64,000 nucleotides of DNA from Dickeya fangzhongdai (GTDB taxonomy: Bacteria; Pseudomonadota; Gammaproteobacteria; Enterobacterales; Enterobacteriaceae). The first letter of the stretch is position 1; the number at the start of each line of letters is the position of its first letter. Where the stretch lies: assembly GCF_002812485.1 (NCBI RefSeq), contig NZ_CP025003.1, positions 124,001 to 188,000 of the forward strand, in the 5' to 3' direction. A program made the position numbers and the translations under genes. The notes beneath the pieces were generated by a model. That model had not been told where the DNA came from. It did not search any database and was given only the letters and a program-made list of their open reading frames with translations. Below are positions 1 through 7,327 of the stretch, one piece after another.

Positions 1-497
1 TCACCTACCATAGTACAGCCGGGGAAATATCGCTCCTGCATCGCAAATGCAGACAAGGTATCGCCGGCAATGATCGCCACCCGCTTGGCTCGTTGTTGCG
101 ACAGCAGCCGTTGGGCCAGCGCCAGCGCCCAAAATAGCGTGGCGCAGTTTTGCTGGTCGAGTTCGTAGCAGGGGGCGCTATCGCGAATAAACGGATGCTC
201 TTGACCAAGTTGAGCCAGCCAGGGTTGTCGTTCCGCCGCCTGCACCGGCATGCCGTGGGCGTAGATCAGCACATCAGCCGGGCGATCGGGGTGCGGCGAC
301 TGGCGCTGCAGCTCACTGAGCAGCCGGTGGAACACCGAGGCCAGCGACACGTCGCTACCCAGCGCCGCTACCTGCCGAAAGCCGAACAGTTGCGAGAAAA
401 CCCGCGCTTCCGAGGCGCTGGCGCCCGCGGCGCGAATAATCTCGCTGGCGTTCAGTCTCTGCTCCGGCACCCAGGTCACAAAACGGGTCAGACGCAC
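1..497 (-). CDS. Ketosynthase III-like (thiolase-fold) enzyme with active-site Cys, 3' end outside window
   Basis: Only the first 165 codons are in the window, because the gene runs off the left edge. I start it at a GTG at 497, preceded by GGGAG at a workable distance. Residues 70-125 follow the FabH pattern: a segment like DVLIYAHGMP, then DQQNCATLF with the putative nucleophile Cys118, then a helix and the strand AKRVAIIAGDT. The gene lies directly downstream of a Cys-less relative (536-1393). That is the same order as pqsB (Cys-less) then pqsC (Cys) in Pseudomonas, so the two may form a heterodimeric condensing enzyme; this is inference. The catalytic His and Asn/His of the C-terminal half cannot be checked here. 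It is the last visible gene of the leftward operon that begins at 13296. Confidence 0.7.
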   Translation of the reverse strand, partial: MRLTRFVTWVPEQRLNASEIIRAAGASASEARVFSQLFGFRQVAALGSDVSLASVFHRLLSELQRQSPHPDRPADVLIYAHGMPVQAAERQPWLAQLGQEHPFIRDSAPCYELDQQNCATLFWALALAQRLLSQQRAKRVAIIAGDTLSAFAMQERYFPGCTMVG

Positions 498-500
498 TGT

Positions 501-554
501 TACTCTACTCCCTGCAATTACTTAACCCCTTGCAATTACTCCATTCCCTGCAAT
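501..554. repeat. Three tandem 18-bp direct repeats at a gene junction
   Basis: Three consecutive imperfect 18-bp units occupy 501-518, 519-536 and 537-554. Each ends in TGCAAT on the plus strand and starts with TACT. They span the stop codon of the upstream Cys-less ketosynthase-like gene and the ribosome-binding region of the next gene, so each unit carries a GGGA/GGGG-like purine run on the coding strand. Confidence 0.8.
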
Positions 555-1393
555 GCGACGGCGCTGAGCTTGTCCTGGTAATGAACCAGCAGCAGGTAGT
601 CGCAGCCTGGCTGGTAATTTTCCGCCAGCGCCACAAACGGCGCGGCGCACACCAGATGCGGATTGGTGGCGATACCGGTCAGCGCCGGCGGCAGCGCCGC
701 CAACAGCAGCGGCTCCGCCACTACGCATAAGCGGTCTTGCCGCAGCGTAAAGCGTTGGCATAACTGGGCTACGGTTTGCGCCAGAGTGTCGGCCGCGGGT
801 TGAGGATGGCGACAGAAACCCTGATAGCGCAGCGGCTGCTCATGGCAACTGACGGAAAACAGGCAGGCGTTGTTTTCCGGGGCGAGTGATTCAAGCAGGG
901 AAGAGTGATACGGCAGGCTGCTCTGGTCGGCGATCAGCAACAGCGAATCATGGTCGTCTTCCTGCTGGCAATTGGCGATGCTGGAGAGCGCGAATAGCGC
1001 CGCGTCCGGCCCGCGATCGCTGATGGTCAGCGCCAGACAGGCCGGCAGCCTGAGCGATTCGATCACATAGTTGATCACCGAACTGCCAAGATGTAAGTCC
1101 GGCGTCCAGTGCGCCATCAGCACGCTGTCGATATGCGACAGATCGTTTCTGGCCCGATAAACGGGCAGCAACTGACCGATCATGTTGATGAACGATGTCA
1201 GGTCGCTGGTCCGGCTGCCGCATTGCAGGTTGGCCATCCTCTCATGCCAGTCAAGACCGTTGCTGTCGAAGAACCGGGTGGCGTAGCTGTGCCAGTAATA
1301 CTCCTGCGCCGGGCTGATCGCCTGCCGCGGCATGCTGGCGGGCGACGTAAAGCGGCGGTGCAGTATCGACCGTGGGTCAAGATACGTGGGCAC
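536..1393 (-). CDS. Cys-less ketosynthase III-like protein (PqsB-like partner subunit)
   Basis: This 285-residue protein starts at a GTG at 1393 and overlaps the preceding dehydrogenase gene by 17 bp. It aligns by eye with the FabH/thiolase fold: IDSVLMAHWTPD (89-99) corresponds to the strand before the nucleophile elbow. However, the elbow reads ISDRGPDAALFAL (124-136), with no cysteine where FabH has AACAGF. The same SDRG signature occurs in the paralogue at 10759-11667. The length and lost Cys recall PqsB (283 residues), the non-catalytic partner of PqsC, and a Cys-containing relative follows immediately. I infer a structural or regulatory partner of a condensing enzyme rather than an independent synthase. 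Confidence 0.65.
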   Translation of the reverse strand: MPTYLDPRSILHRRFTSPASMPRQAISPAQEYYWHSYATRFFDSNGLDWHERMANLQCGSRTSDLTSFINMIGQLLPVYRARNDLSHIDSVLMAHWTPDLHLGSSVINYVIESLRLPACLALTISDRGPDAALFALSSIANCQQEDDHDSLLLIADQSSLPYHSSLLESLAPENNACLFSVSCHEQPLRYQGFCRHPQPAADTLAQTVAQLCQRFTLRQDRLCVVAEPLLLAALPPALTGIATNPHLVCAAPFVALAENYQPGCDYLLLVHYQDKLSAVALQGME

Positions 1394-2513
1394 AGACGCC
1401 TCCCCTGGCAGTGTAGCAACGGAAACTGTTCATCAGATGGATATTGGCGGTGCCTTCCATGTATTCGAACGCCAGCGCGTCGCGACAGCGGCGGCGTAAC
1501 GGCGCGTCTTCCAGCCACGCCTGCTCGCCCAGCAGATGCGGCATACGGTGCGCCACCGTTTCCACGAACAGGGTACAGCGCCGTTTCAACTGGCTGGTGG
1601 CGTGGTATTGCGGCTGACCGGACTGGTAGCGCCCGGCGATTTCCGACAGCTGCTGTCGCAGCAGATGGTAAGTGCGCCACTGCTGGGCGCGCCAGCGTTG
1701 CTGTTCAGCGTTCAGCGTGGTGTCGTCCAGCACGCGCAGTAGCCCGTAGGCGGTGCCGAGCGCCATTGCGCTGACCATCGGGCGGTGGCGTTCAAACACT
1801 TCTCCCAGCGCGGTCAGCCCCTGATTCAGTCCTTTGCGGTCATAACCCAGAATGCGATCCGGCGTGATCGGTAGCCCGTTGATCTCGATTTCCGTCAGGT
1901 TAGAACCCTGTAGCCCGAACTGCTCAAGCGGCGTGATCGTCATATGGGCGGCGGCCTGTTCCGGTTCCACCATCACCAGCCGCTGGAGGTTGCCTTCGCG
2001 GGCGAAAACCAGCCCGACGGACGCCAGTTGAGCGCCGCCGATGAATTTCTTGCGGGCGTTAAGTAAGTAGCCGTTATCGGTCGGCGTCAGCGAGGAAGTG
2101 ATCGATTGCGTATCGGAGCCGACTTCAGGCTCGGTGACGGCAAAAAACGCCCAGCAAGGCGGTTGGTTAAAGCGGGAGAAGAGGAACGCCTGTTGTTCCG
2201 GCGTGCCCAGCACCGTGACCGCTCGCGCCGACAGCGAAGCGCCGGGCAACATCATCAGACCGCTGGCGTCAAAGCGGCTAAGGTACTCCAGCATGTCGAT
2301 GTGATCGCTATAGTGGCAGGCCTGATAGTCCCAGCCCCGGAACGGAATGAATTCGGGCGGAATGCCAATGTAGGCGATGGTATAAAGCAACTCATCCTCA
2401 AGACAGGATAACGCCCGGCTACGATCGGATTCTACCTGACTGGCCGCCTGCCGTAATTTTTCGCCCAGTGCATCCAATTCTTTTAATACATTACTGAACG
2501 TAAGAGCCTTCAT
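1377..2513 (-). CDS. Acyl-CoA dehydrogenase family flavoprotein
   Basis: This 378-residue protein has the usual acyl-CoA dehydrogenase length. The start ATG at 2513 (MKALTF) follows an AGGACAG ribosome site; a longer reading frame upstream has no such support. FAD/substrate-loop residues are recognisable at TEPEVGSD, and FEYMEGT near the C-terminus supplies a likely catalytic base, Glu353, followed by the typical NIHL segment. Family members oxidise the alpha-beta bond of acyl thioesters; in carrier-protein pathways they also oxidise aminoacyl-S-carrier substrates (for example prolyl to pyrrolyl). With two carrier proteins and three ligases in the same operon, a carrier-bound substrate is plausible but unproven. 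A second, divergent paralogue lies at 4145-5278. Confidence 0.85.
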   Translation of the reverse strand: MKALTFSNVLKELDALGEKLRQAASQVESDRSRALSCLEDELLYTIAYIGIPPEFIPFRGWDYQACHYSDHIDMLEYLSRFDASGLMMLPGASLSARAVTVLGTPEQQAFLFSRFNQPPCWAFFAVTEPEVGSDTQSITSSLTPTDNGYLLNARKKFIGGAQLASVGLVFAREGNLQRLVMVEPEQAAAHMTITPLEQFGLQGSNLTEIEINGLPITPDRILGYDRKGLNQGLTALGEVFERHRPMVSAMALGTAYGLLRVLDDTTLNAEQQRWRAQQWRTYHLLRQQLSEIAGRYQSGQPQYHATSQLKRRCTLFVETVAHRMPHLLGEQAWLEDAPLRRRCRDALAFEYMEGTANIHLMNSFRCYTARGGVCAHVS

Positions 2514-2613
2514 GTTCTGTCCTGTTAGTCGAGTCGCAAAAAATACCATTCGCACGATAATTATGTACCTTATCGGGAATAGCAGTGGTGTATTGCCCGA
2601 TATTGCGTTTTGG

Positions 2614-3537
2614 TTAAATCTTGATCAGTAACGATGAGTAGGTCGCGCCCAGCCCCACGCTGACCAGCAGCACGGTATCGCCTTTGCGCAGCTGCTGCTG
2701 TTGCTGCAACTGGCGCAGGTTGATAAACGGGTCGGCGCCAAAGCAGTGACCATAGCGCGGGATGTTTTCCAGAAAGATTTTCTCCCGTGGAAAATTCATC
2801 AACTGCGCCAGACGATGCCACGACGAGAGATTGACGTTATGAGGTGCGATCCAGTCAATACAATCAATGGTTACGCCGGCTTTGTCCAGCGCTGCCTGCA
2901 GGTGTTGGCAGGTAAAATCAATATAATGCTGCCCAAAGTCGGAGGTCTCGTGCTCGTCAGCGCCTTTCTGAATACTGAAGCGTCCGTCCTGACCGGTATA
3001 ACGGCTCAGGATCGCCGGGCCGTCGCCCTGGCGGCTCAACAGCACCGCGCAGGCGGCTTCGCCCATCAGGGTGGTGTCTTTGATCAGCCTGACTCTGGGG
3101 TGAAAGGCTTTCTCGCCGATCAGTATCAGGCCGAAGCCGCCGGGCGAAAGTTGTTTCAGCAGCCATTCCGCCGCGGTGAGCGGGGTGGCGCAGTGGCCCA
3201 TGGTCAGGCTGGCGAATTCGGTCTGGGGTGAAAAGCGATCCAGCCAGGACGGCGTCTGGCTCACGGTTTCAAACACCCGCACGCAAGGTACGGTATGGCA
3301 GTGCACGACATGGCTGATGGCGGCGAAAGCCTGCGGTCGGCTGTGCTGCATCTGGTCGATCACCGGCGTCAGCAGTTCGTCCAGCGTGCCGGGGCCGCCG
3401 TGAAAACGGCGTAACCCGTAAAAACGGTCAAACATGCGGACATCAAGCCGGGTCAGGCCGACTTCCTGCGCGACCTCGTCCAGTGATTGTATTTCGGGCG
3501 GAAACGCGACTTCTATCGCCTCAAGGTGTCCTAGCAC
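2614..3537 (-). CDS. FabH-like 3-oxoacyl-ACP synthase III family enzyme
   Basis: The 307-residue protein starts at a GTG at 3537, eight bases after an AGGAG ribosome site. It has the complete KAS III layout. The nucleophile region is LTMGHCATPL (Cys116), a histidine lies in APHNVN (His233), and RYGHCFGAD (260-268) sits where FabH has YGNTSAAS. The FabH asparagine is therefore replaced by His264, giving a Cys-His-His set as in elongating ketosynthases instead of Cys-His-Asn. Glycine-rich VSVGLGAT closes the fold near the C-terminus. It likely condenses or transfers an acyl group between carrier or CoA thioesters in the operon's pathway; the substrate cannot be told from sequence. Confidence 0.75.
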   Translation of the reverse strand: MLGHLEAIEVAFPPEIQSLDEVAQEVGLTRLDVRMFDRFYGLRRFHGGPGTLDELLTPVIDQMQHSRPQAFAAISHVVHCHTVPCVRVFETVSQTPSWLDRFSPQTEFASLTMGHCATPLTAAEWLLKQLSPGGFGLILIGEKAFHPRVRLIKDTTLMGEAACAVLLSRQGDGPAILSRYTGQDGRFSIQKGADEHETSDFGQHYIDFTCQHLQAALDKAGVTIDCIDWIAPHNVNLSSWHRLAQLMNFPREKIFLENIPRYGHCFGADPFINLRQLQQQQQLRKGDTVLLVSVGLGATYSSLLIKI

Positions 3538-3630
3538 AAGCGCACTCCTGGCGGTTAGCGGGGGGAAAAAGGGCGAACAGCGTGTCCGGCGTCATGATAT
3601 GGAGCGTGTCATGGTAGCGGCGCGACGGGG

Positions 3631-4143
3631 CTAGCGCGGGTAAAGCCGGCAGTAACGGTAGACGACCGGCTCGGCGTCGGCGCACGGGCTGATGCGGCGC
3701 AGCGGATCGCTCAGATAAAGCACGGCGCCGTCGTGGTCCAGCAGCGTACCGGCCAAATCACGCTCGGCCTGTATCCGCCCTTGCGCCTTGATCCCCAGAC
3801 TGTGATGAAAACCCGGCGCGGCATAGAGCAGGCTTTGCAGCAGCGGGGTACGGAACTGGAGCGGCGCGCCGTAATACTCGTACAGCAGGACGCTGTTGGC
3901 ATGGCTGGCGCAAAAATGACGGCAGAGCGCGATGACGTTGGCGGCATGCAGGCCGAATTCGTCGCTGTGGACGGGCTCATGCAGAAACCAGGGAATAGCG
4001 GGGTCGGCATGATTGAGGGCAAACCAGGGAGACAGCAGGGCATGCTGCTCCGCCGTCAACGGGGTGGCGCGGGTTTCCACCGCCAGACTACCGGTCTCCT
4101 GTACTATCGAACGGCTAACGGGGACCAACGCCGGGTATGCCAT
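3631..4143 (-). CDS. Unrecognised 170-residue protein of the biosynthetic operon
   Basis: I do not recognise this family. The ATG at 4143 follows a strong GGGGGG purine run and lies one base after the stop of the dehydrogenase gene, so the two are translationally linked. The protein is soluble, without signal peptide or membrane segment. It is rich in His and aromatic residues in the middle (HFCASHANS, LYEYYGAPLQFR, APGFHHSLG). It ends with a segment reading DHDGAVLYLSDPLRRISPC, which suggests a compact alpha/beta enzyme-like fold. Its place between a dehydrogenase and a ketosynthase suggests a pathway step or an accessory protein. The 93-bp gap to the next gene is unusually long for this operon. 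Confidence 0.7.
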   Translation of the reverse strand: MAYPALVPVSRSIVQETGSLAVETRATPLTAEQHALLSPWFALNHADPAIPWFLHEPVHSDEFGLHAANVIALCRHFCASHANSVLLYEYYGAPLQFRTPLLQSLLYAAPGFHHSLGIKAQGRIQAERDLAGTLLDHDGAVLYLSDPLRRISPCADAEPVVYRYCRLYPR

Positions 4144-4144
4144 G

Positions 4145-5278
4145 CTATGCCCCCCGATAACCGTGGTTAATCAGGTGGATAAAGGTGGTGCCTTCGGTGT
4201 ACTCGAAGGCTTTCACGTCACGCCAGGCTTTCGCCAGACGCGGATATTCGCCCAGCGCGGCGGGCGGCGCATGATGAATGACCGCCATGACCACCTGCTC
4301 GGCCACCCGGGTGGCGGTGATTTTCGCCAGCCCGGCGTCGCGCCCGCAGGTTTCCCCCAGTTCGAAACGTTTGCAGACCATTCGTGCCTGCGACATAGCC
4401 GCCTGCAACTGCCGCCGGGCTTTCAGCAACCAGGCGGAGCGGGGCGTGGCCCAGCGTTGCTGCAGGGCGAGGTCGAGCGTGGAGCGGGCGACGCCGAGCG
4501 CAATCGCGCCGACGCAGGGGCGCAGCGAGTCGAAGGTTACCATCGCGGAGCGGGCAAAACGCTCGGTCGGTCTTAGGTGTTGCCCCAGCAACGCGTTGTC
4601 CGGTACGAACAGATCCCGGAAGGTCAGATGCGACACGTTGCAGCCCGGTACGCCGTTGATCGGGATACGTTCGGCGAACACGCCATCCTGATGGCGCGGC
4701 GCAAAGGTGAAAACATTGATGCCGAGCGGACCGGATGCGGTGCGGGCAAACAGCACTCCGGTGTCGGCAATGACGCCATTGCCGATCAGATACTTCTCGC
4801 CGTTGATCAGCCAGCCGCCGTCTACCTTGATGGCGCTGGTCTGGATTTGCTGCGCATCGCTGCCCACTTCCGGCTCGGTCATGGCAAAGCAGCTCCAGGT
4901 CAACTCGCGGCTAAACTGGGAGAAGAACGCATCCTGCTGTTCCTGGCTGCCCATGTTTTCCACCACCAGCGCCGCCATACCGGGCCCCGGCGCGGCGAAC
5001 AGCAGGTTGGGGTCGATGTAGCCAAACGATTCATAGGCTTCGCACCGTAGCGGCAACGGCAGCGTTCGCAGGGCGACGCCATCATCTTCCAGCCAGCAGG
5101 CTGGCCGGTAGTCGGCCGGCACGCCCAGCGTATTGAGCATCGGCGCCAGCGAATACTGCGCGGTAAGGCGCGCTTTCTCCGGGGCGATATCTATTTGCCC
5201 GCCAAGATGACGCCCCTCGGGTAGGGTGTCTTCAATCAGGCGTTTTAGCGGCTCAAGGAAAAGGGCGTAATCATTCAC
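4145..5278 (-). CDS. Acyl-CoA dehydrogenase family flavoprotein (second copy)
   Basis: This 377-residue flavoprotein starts at ATG 5278 with a 4-bp ATGA overlap onto the VOC gene upstream. The TEPEVGSD loop and FEYTEGTTFIHL segment (putative base Glu362) match the acyl-CoA dehydrogenase fold. It shares these motifs with the 1377-2513 protein but otherwise differs much, so the two probably oxidise different intermediates or form a hetero-oligomer. Sections such as NGEKYLIGNG and GVPGCNVSHLTF are typical of the middle beta domain. Substrate unknown; by context an acyl or aminoacyl thioester carried by one of the operon's carrier proteins. Confidence 0.85.
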   Translation of the reverse strand: MNDYALFLEPLKRLIEDTLPEGRHLGGQIDIAPEKARLTAQYSLAPMLNTLGVPADYRPACWLEDDGVALRTLPLPLRCEAYESFGYIDPNLLFAAPGPGMAALVVENMGSQEQQDAFFSQFSRELTWSCFAMTEPEVGSDAQQIQTSAIKVDGGWLINGEKYLIGNGVIADTGVLFARTASGPLGINVFTFAPRHQDGVFAERIPINGVPGCNVSHLTFRDLFVPDNALLGQHLRPTERFARSAMVTFDSLRPCVGAIALGVARSTLDLALQQRWATPRSAWLLKARRQLQAAMSQARMVCKRFELGETCGRDAGLAKITATRVAEQVVMAVIHHAPPAALGEYPRLAKAWRDVKAFEYTEGTTFIHLINHGYRGA

Positions 5279-5706
5279 GCGGTTTCTCCTTGTGCGATCA
5301 GATTGGTACTGCCGGACATGATCTCCATGATGCCAGCCTCCGGTTTATACAGGTGGCTGGCCAGCGGCCCCTGCGGATAGGCATGAAACGGGCGCGTCAG
5401 CGCCAGCCAGCCATCGTCGCGCAACTGCTGATATTTTTTATCGAAATCATCCACTTCAAAGCAGATGTGGTAGGGCAGGCACGCTTTGTTTTCCTTGTCC
5501 AGCATGCCGCTCAGCAGTCGGTTTTCCGGCAGCGGTTCCACCAGTTCAATCTGCATATCGTGGCGGGTGGTATTCATGAAGGTGACGTAAATCTGCTGCG
5601 CGCTGACTTTTTTGCGGTGCACGGTGATATGCGGGAAAAAAGTCGCCATTGCCGCAATAGTGGTATCACTATTTCTGACGATGTATCCAAGATGGCTGAA
5701 TTTCAT
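5275..5706 (-). CDS. VOC-superfamily protein (glyoxalase/epimerase/dioxygenase fold)
   Basis: This 143-residue protein begins MKFSHLGYIVRN, the classic first strand of a vicinal-oxygen-chelate module with a metal-ligand histidine (His5). IQIELVEPLPEN-like strands follow in mid-protein, and a second module starts at YHICFEVDDFD, with another His and ending at IMEIMSG (Glu). This two-module arrangement is closest in feel to methylmalonyl-CoA epimerase-type or lyase-type VOC proteins. The four-base overlap with the dehydrogenase gene links it to the pathway. It could epimerise or isomerise an acyl thioester; a resistance or binding role is also possible. Confidence 0.75.
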   Translation of the reverse strand: MKFSHLGYIVRNSDTTIAAMATFFPHITVHRKKVSAQQIYVTFMNTTRHDMQIELVEPLPENRLLSGMLDKENKACLPYHICFEVDDFDKKYQQLRDDGWLALTRPFHAYPQGPLASHLYKPEAGIMEIMSGSTNLIAQGETA

Positions 5707-5803
5707 GACTTTTCCCCCGTCAATACCGTTTGTACCAGACTACCGGCGACAGAGGTTTTTTTTTATGCCTGCTTGCAGGTCGTACCGCTATTTTGGCGAC
5801 GTG

Positions 5804-7327
5804 TTACTTCGGCAGGGTTTCCGCGTCGGTTTCGAATTGCCGCATCAGCGCCTGGCGATCGGTTTTGCCGTGCAGCGTCAGTGGAAACGGACCGGTGAAC
5901 CGGATGATGCGCGGCACCATGTAAGCGGGCAGCCGCTGCGCCAGCTCGCGTCGCAGGCTGTCGCGCTGCTCGTTGGTGTCGATGCTCAAGTGGACGCATA
6001 ACACCAGTTCAGTTACGACGTTATTGTTTTTTTCTATGATCACCGCTGCTTGTTTTACCTGATCGCATTGGCTGGCGGCTTTCTCTATTTCGGCCAGATC
6101 GATTCGATTACCGCGCCATTTGATTTGGCTGTCATTGCGCCCCTGAATGAACAATTGTCCCTGCTCGTCCAGATAGCCGATATCGCCGGTACGGTAATAA
6201 CGTTCATTATCCTGATAACCAAATGCCTGATTAGCAGGTAGATCACTTGGTAAATAACCTGCCCCGACCTGAGGACCCAGAATGACGATTTCGCCATAGC
6301 GACCAGCTGGGAGTGGTTTTTCCCACTCATCACAGACCACAATGCGGTTTTTGCCTTGTGGTCGCCCCAATGGCAACGCGTTTATCGCTTTGGCGTCAAT
6401 AATGGGAGGTAAGCATAAGGCGTGGGTGACGCAGGTAGTTTCGGTAGGACCATATGCGTGCCGTACCTCTGCCTGAGGAAACCGGGTTTGTAATGTTTGC
6501 ACCAATGAGGGAGAAACCGGCTCCCCACCAACGAAAATCACGCGTAGTTCAGGCAGACTTTTGGCGTTGAATTGGCGATCCATACACATAATGTCTAAAA
6601 AGCTGGGCGTGGAAAACCAACTGCTGGCTTTTACTGCGGATTCGGTGAGCAACTGCAGGTTCTTGCGGGGGCGGATATTATTAGCATGATTGAGCATCAA
6701 GACCGGCTTACCGGCAGCCAGTGAAGGGAAAAGATCCATAACACCCATATCAAAAGACAAACAGGCATGATTAACGTGACTGCCTGGGAAGCGTTCCGCG
6801 TCAAGACTGGGAATGTACCAGTCAGAAAATACAGCAAAATTCCCATAACTGATTTTCACCCCCTTCGGTTCGCCGGTGCTGCCGGAGGTGGTCAGGATAT
6901 AAAAGAGTTGTTCTGATGTCGGTATAACCGCCGGGAGTAGCGGGCTACCGTCCGCCAGGCTGGTCGTGATGATGGTCGGCGCTGACAATAAGGGAAATGA
7001 GGTTCGCGGTTCGCACGCCAGCAGTACCAGATCTACCTGAACCATCGCAGCGATACGTTCGATACGGGCGGCCGGGTTGGCGATATCGGCAAAGGTGAAG
7101 GGAATGGCTTCAAACGCGCAGGCCAGCATGGCGGCGGCGGCGTCCAACTGCTTGTGGCCGTAAATCATCACGTAGCGCGGCGTGTGTCGGCGTAGCGCCT
7201 GACGAATGCCTTCCACCCGACGTCCCAGTTGCGCAAAGGTATAGCTGCCGCTGTCGTTGACGAGAGCGAGATGCTGCGGGTTTTCCCGCATCTGTGTCTG
7301 AATCGGATTAAGAACTGACGAAAACAT
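5804..7327 (-). CDS. Stand-alone adenylation enzyme (AMP-forming, amino-acid or acyl activating)
   Basis: The 507-residue protein is a complete adenylate-forming enzyme. It has phosphate loop TTSGSTGEPKG (146-156), AYGPTET in the middle, YRTGD, a hinge and RGNRID segment, and the catalytic lysine in HGKTDRQAL near the C-terminus. It resembles single NRPS adenylation domains (DltA type) rather than acyl-CoA synthetases and probably loads a carrier protein such as the ones at 8849 or 12985. It overlaps the upstream adenylation gene by 20 bp. The DNA from about 6000 to 6890 is strikingly AT-richer than both flanks, and this stretch corresponds to the substrate-binding core from the phosphate loop onward, a sign of domain-level recombination. 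Confidence 0.85.
   Translation of the reverse strand: MFSSVLNPIQTQMRENPQHLALVNDSGSYTFAQLGRRVEGIRQALRRHTPRYVMIYGHKQLDAAAAMLACAFEAIPFTFADIANPAARIERIAAMVQVDLVLLACEPRTSFPLLSAPTIITTSLADGSPLLPAVIPTSEQLFYILTTSGSTGEPKGVKISYGNFAVFSDWYIPSLDAERFPGSHVNHACLSFDMGVMDLFPSLAAGKPVLMLNHANNIRPRKNLQLLTESAVKASSWFSTPSFLDIMCMDRQFNAKSLPELRVIFVGGEPVSPSLVQTLQTRFPQAEVRHAYGPTETTCVTHALCLPPIIDAKAINALPLGRPQGKNRIVVCDEWEKPLPAGRYGEIVILGPQVGAGYLPSDLPANQAFGYQDNERYYRTGDIGYLDEQGQLFIQGRNDSQIKWRGNRIDLAEIEKAASQCDQVKQAAVIIEKNNNVVTELVLCVHLSIDTNEQRDSLRRELAQRLPAYMVPRIIRFTGPFPLTLHGKTDRQALMRQFETDAETLPK

Noticed and set aside
501..554. CRISPR-like array at the tandem repeats
   Set aside because: The repeats are contiguous without spacers, and no cas gene is present; the same holds for the arrays at 34670 and 45710.
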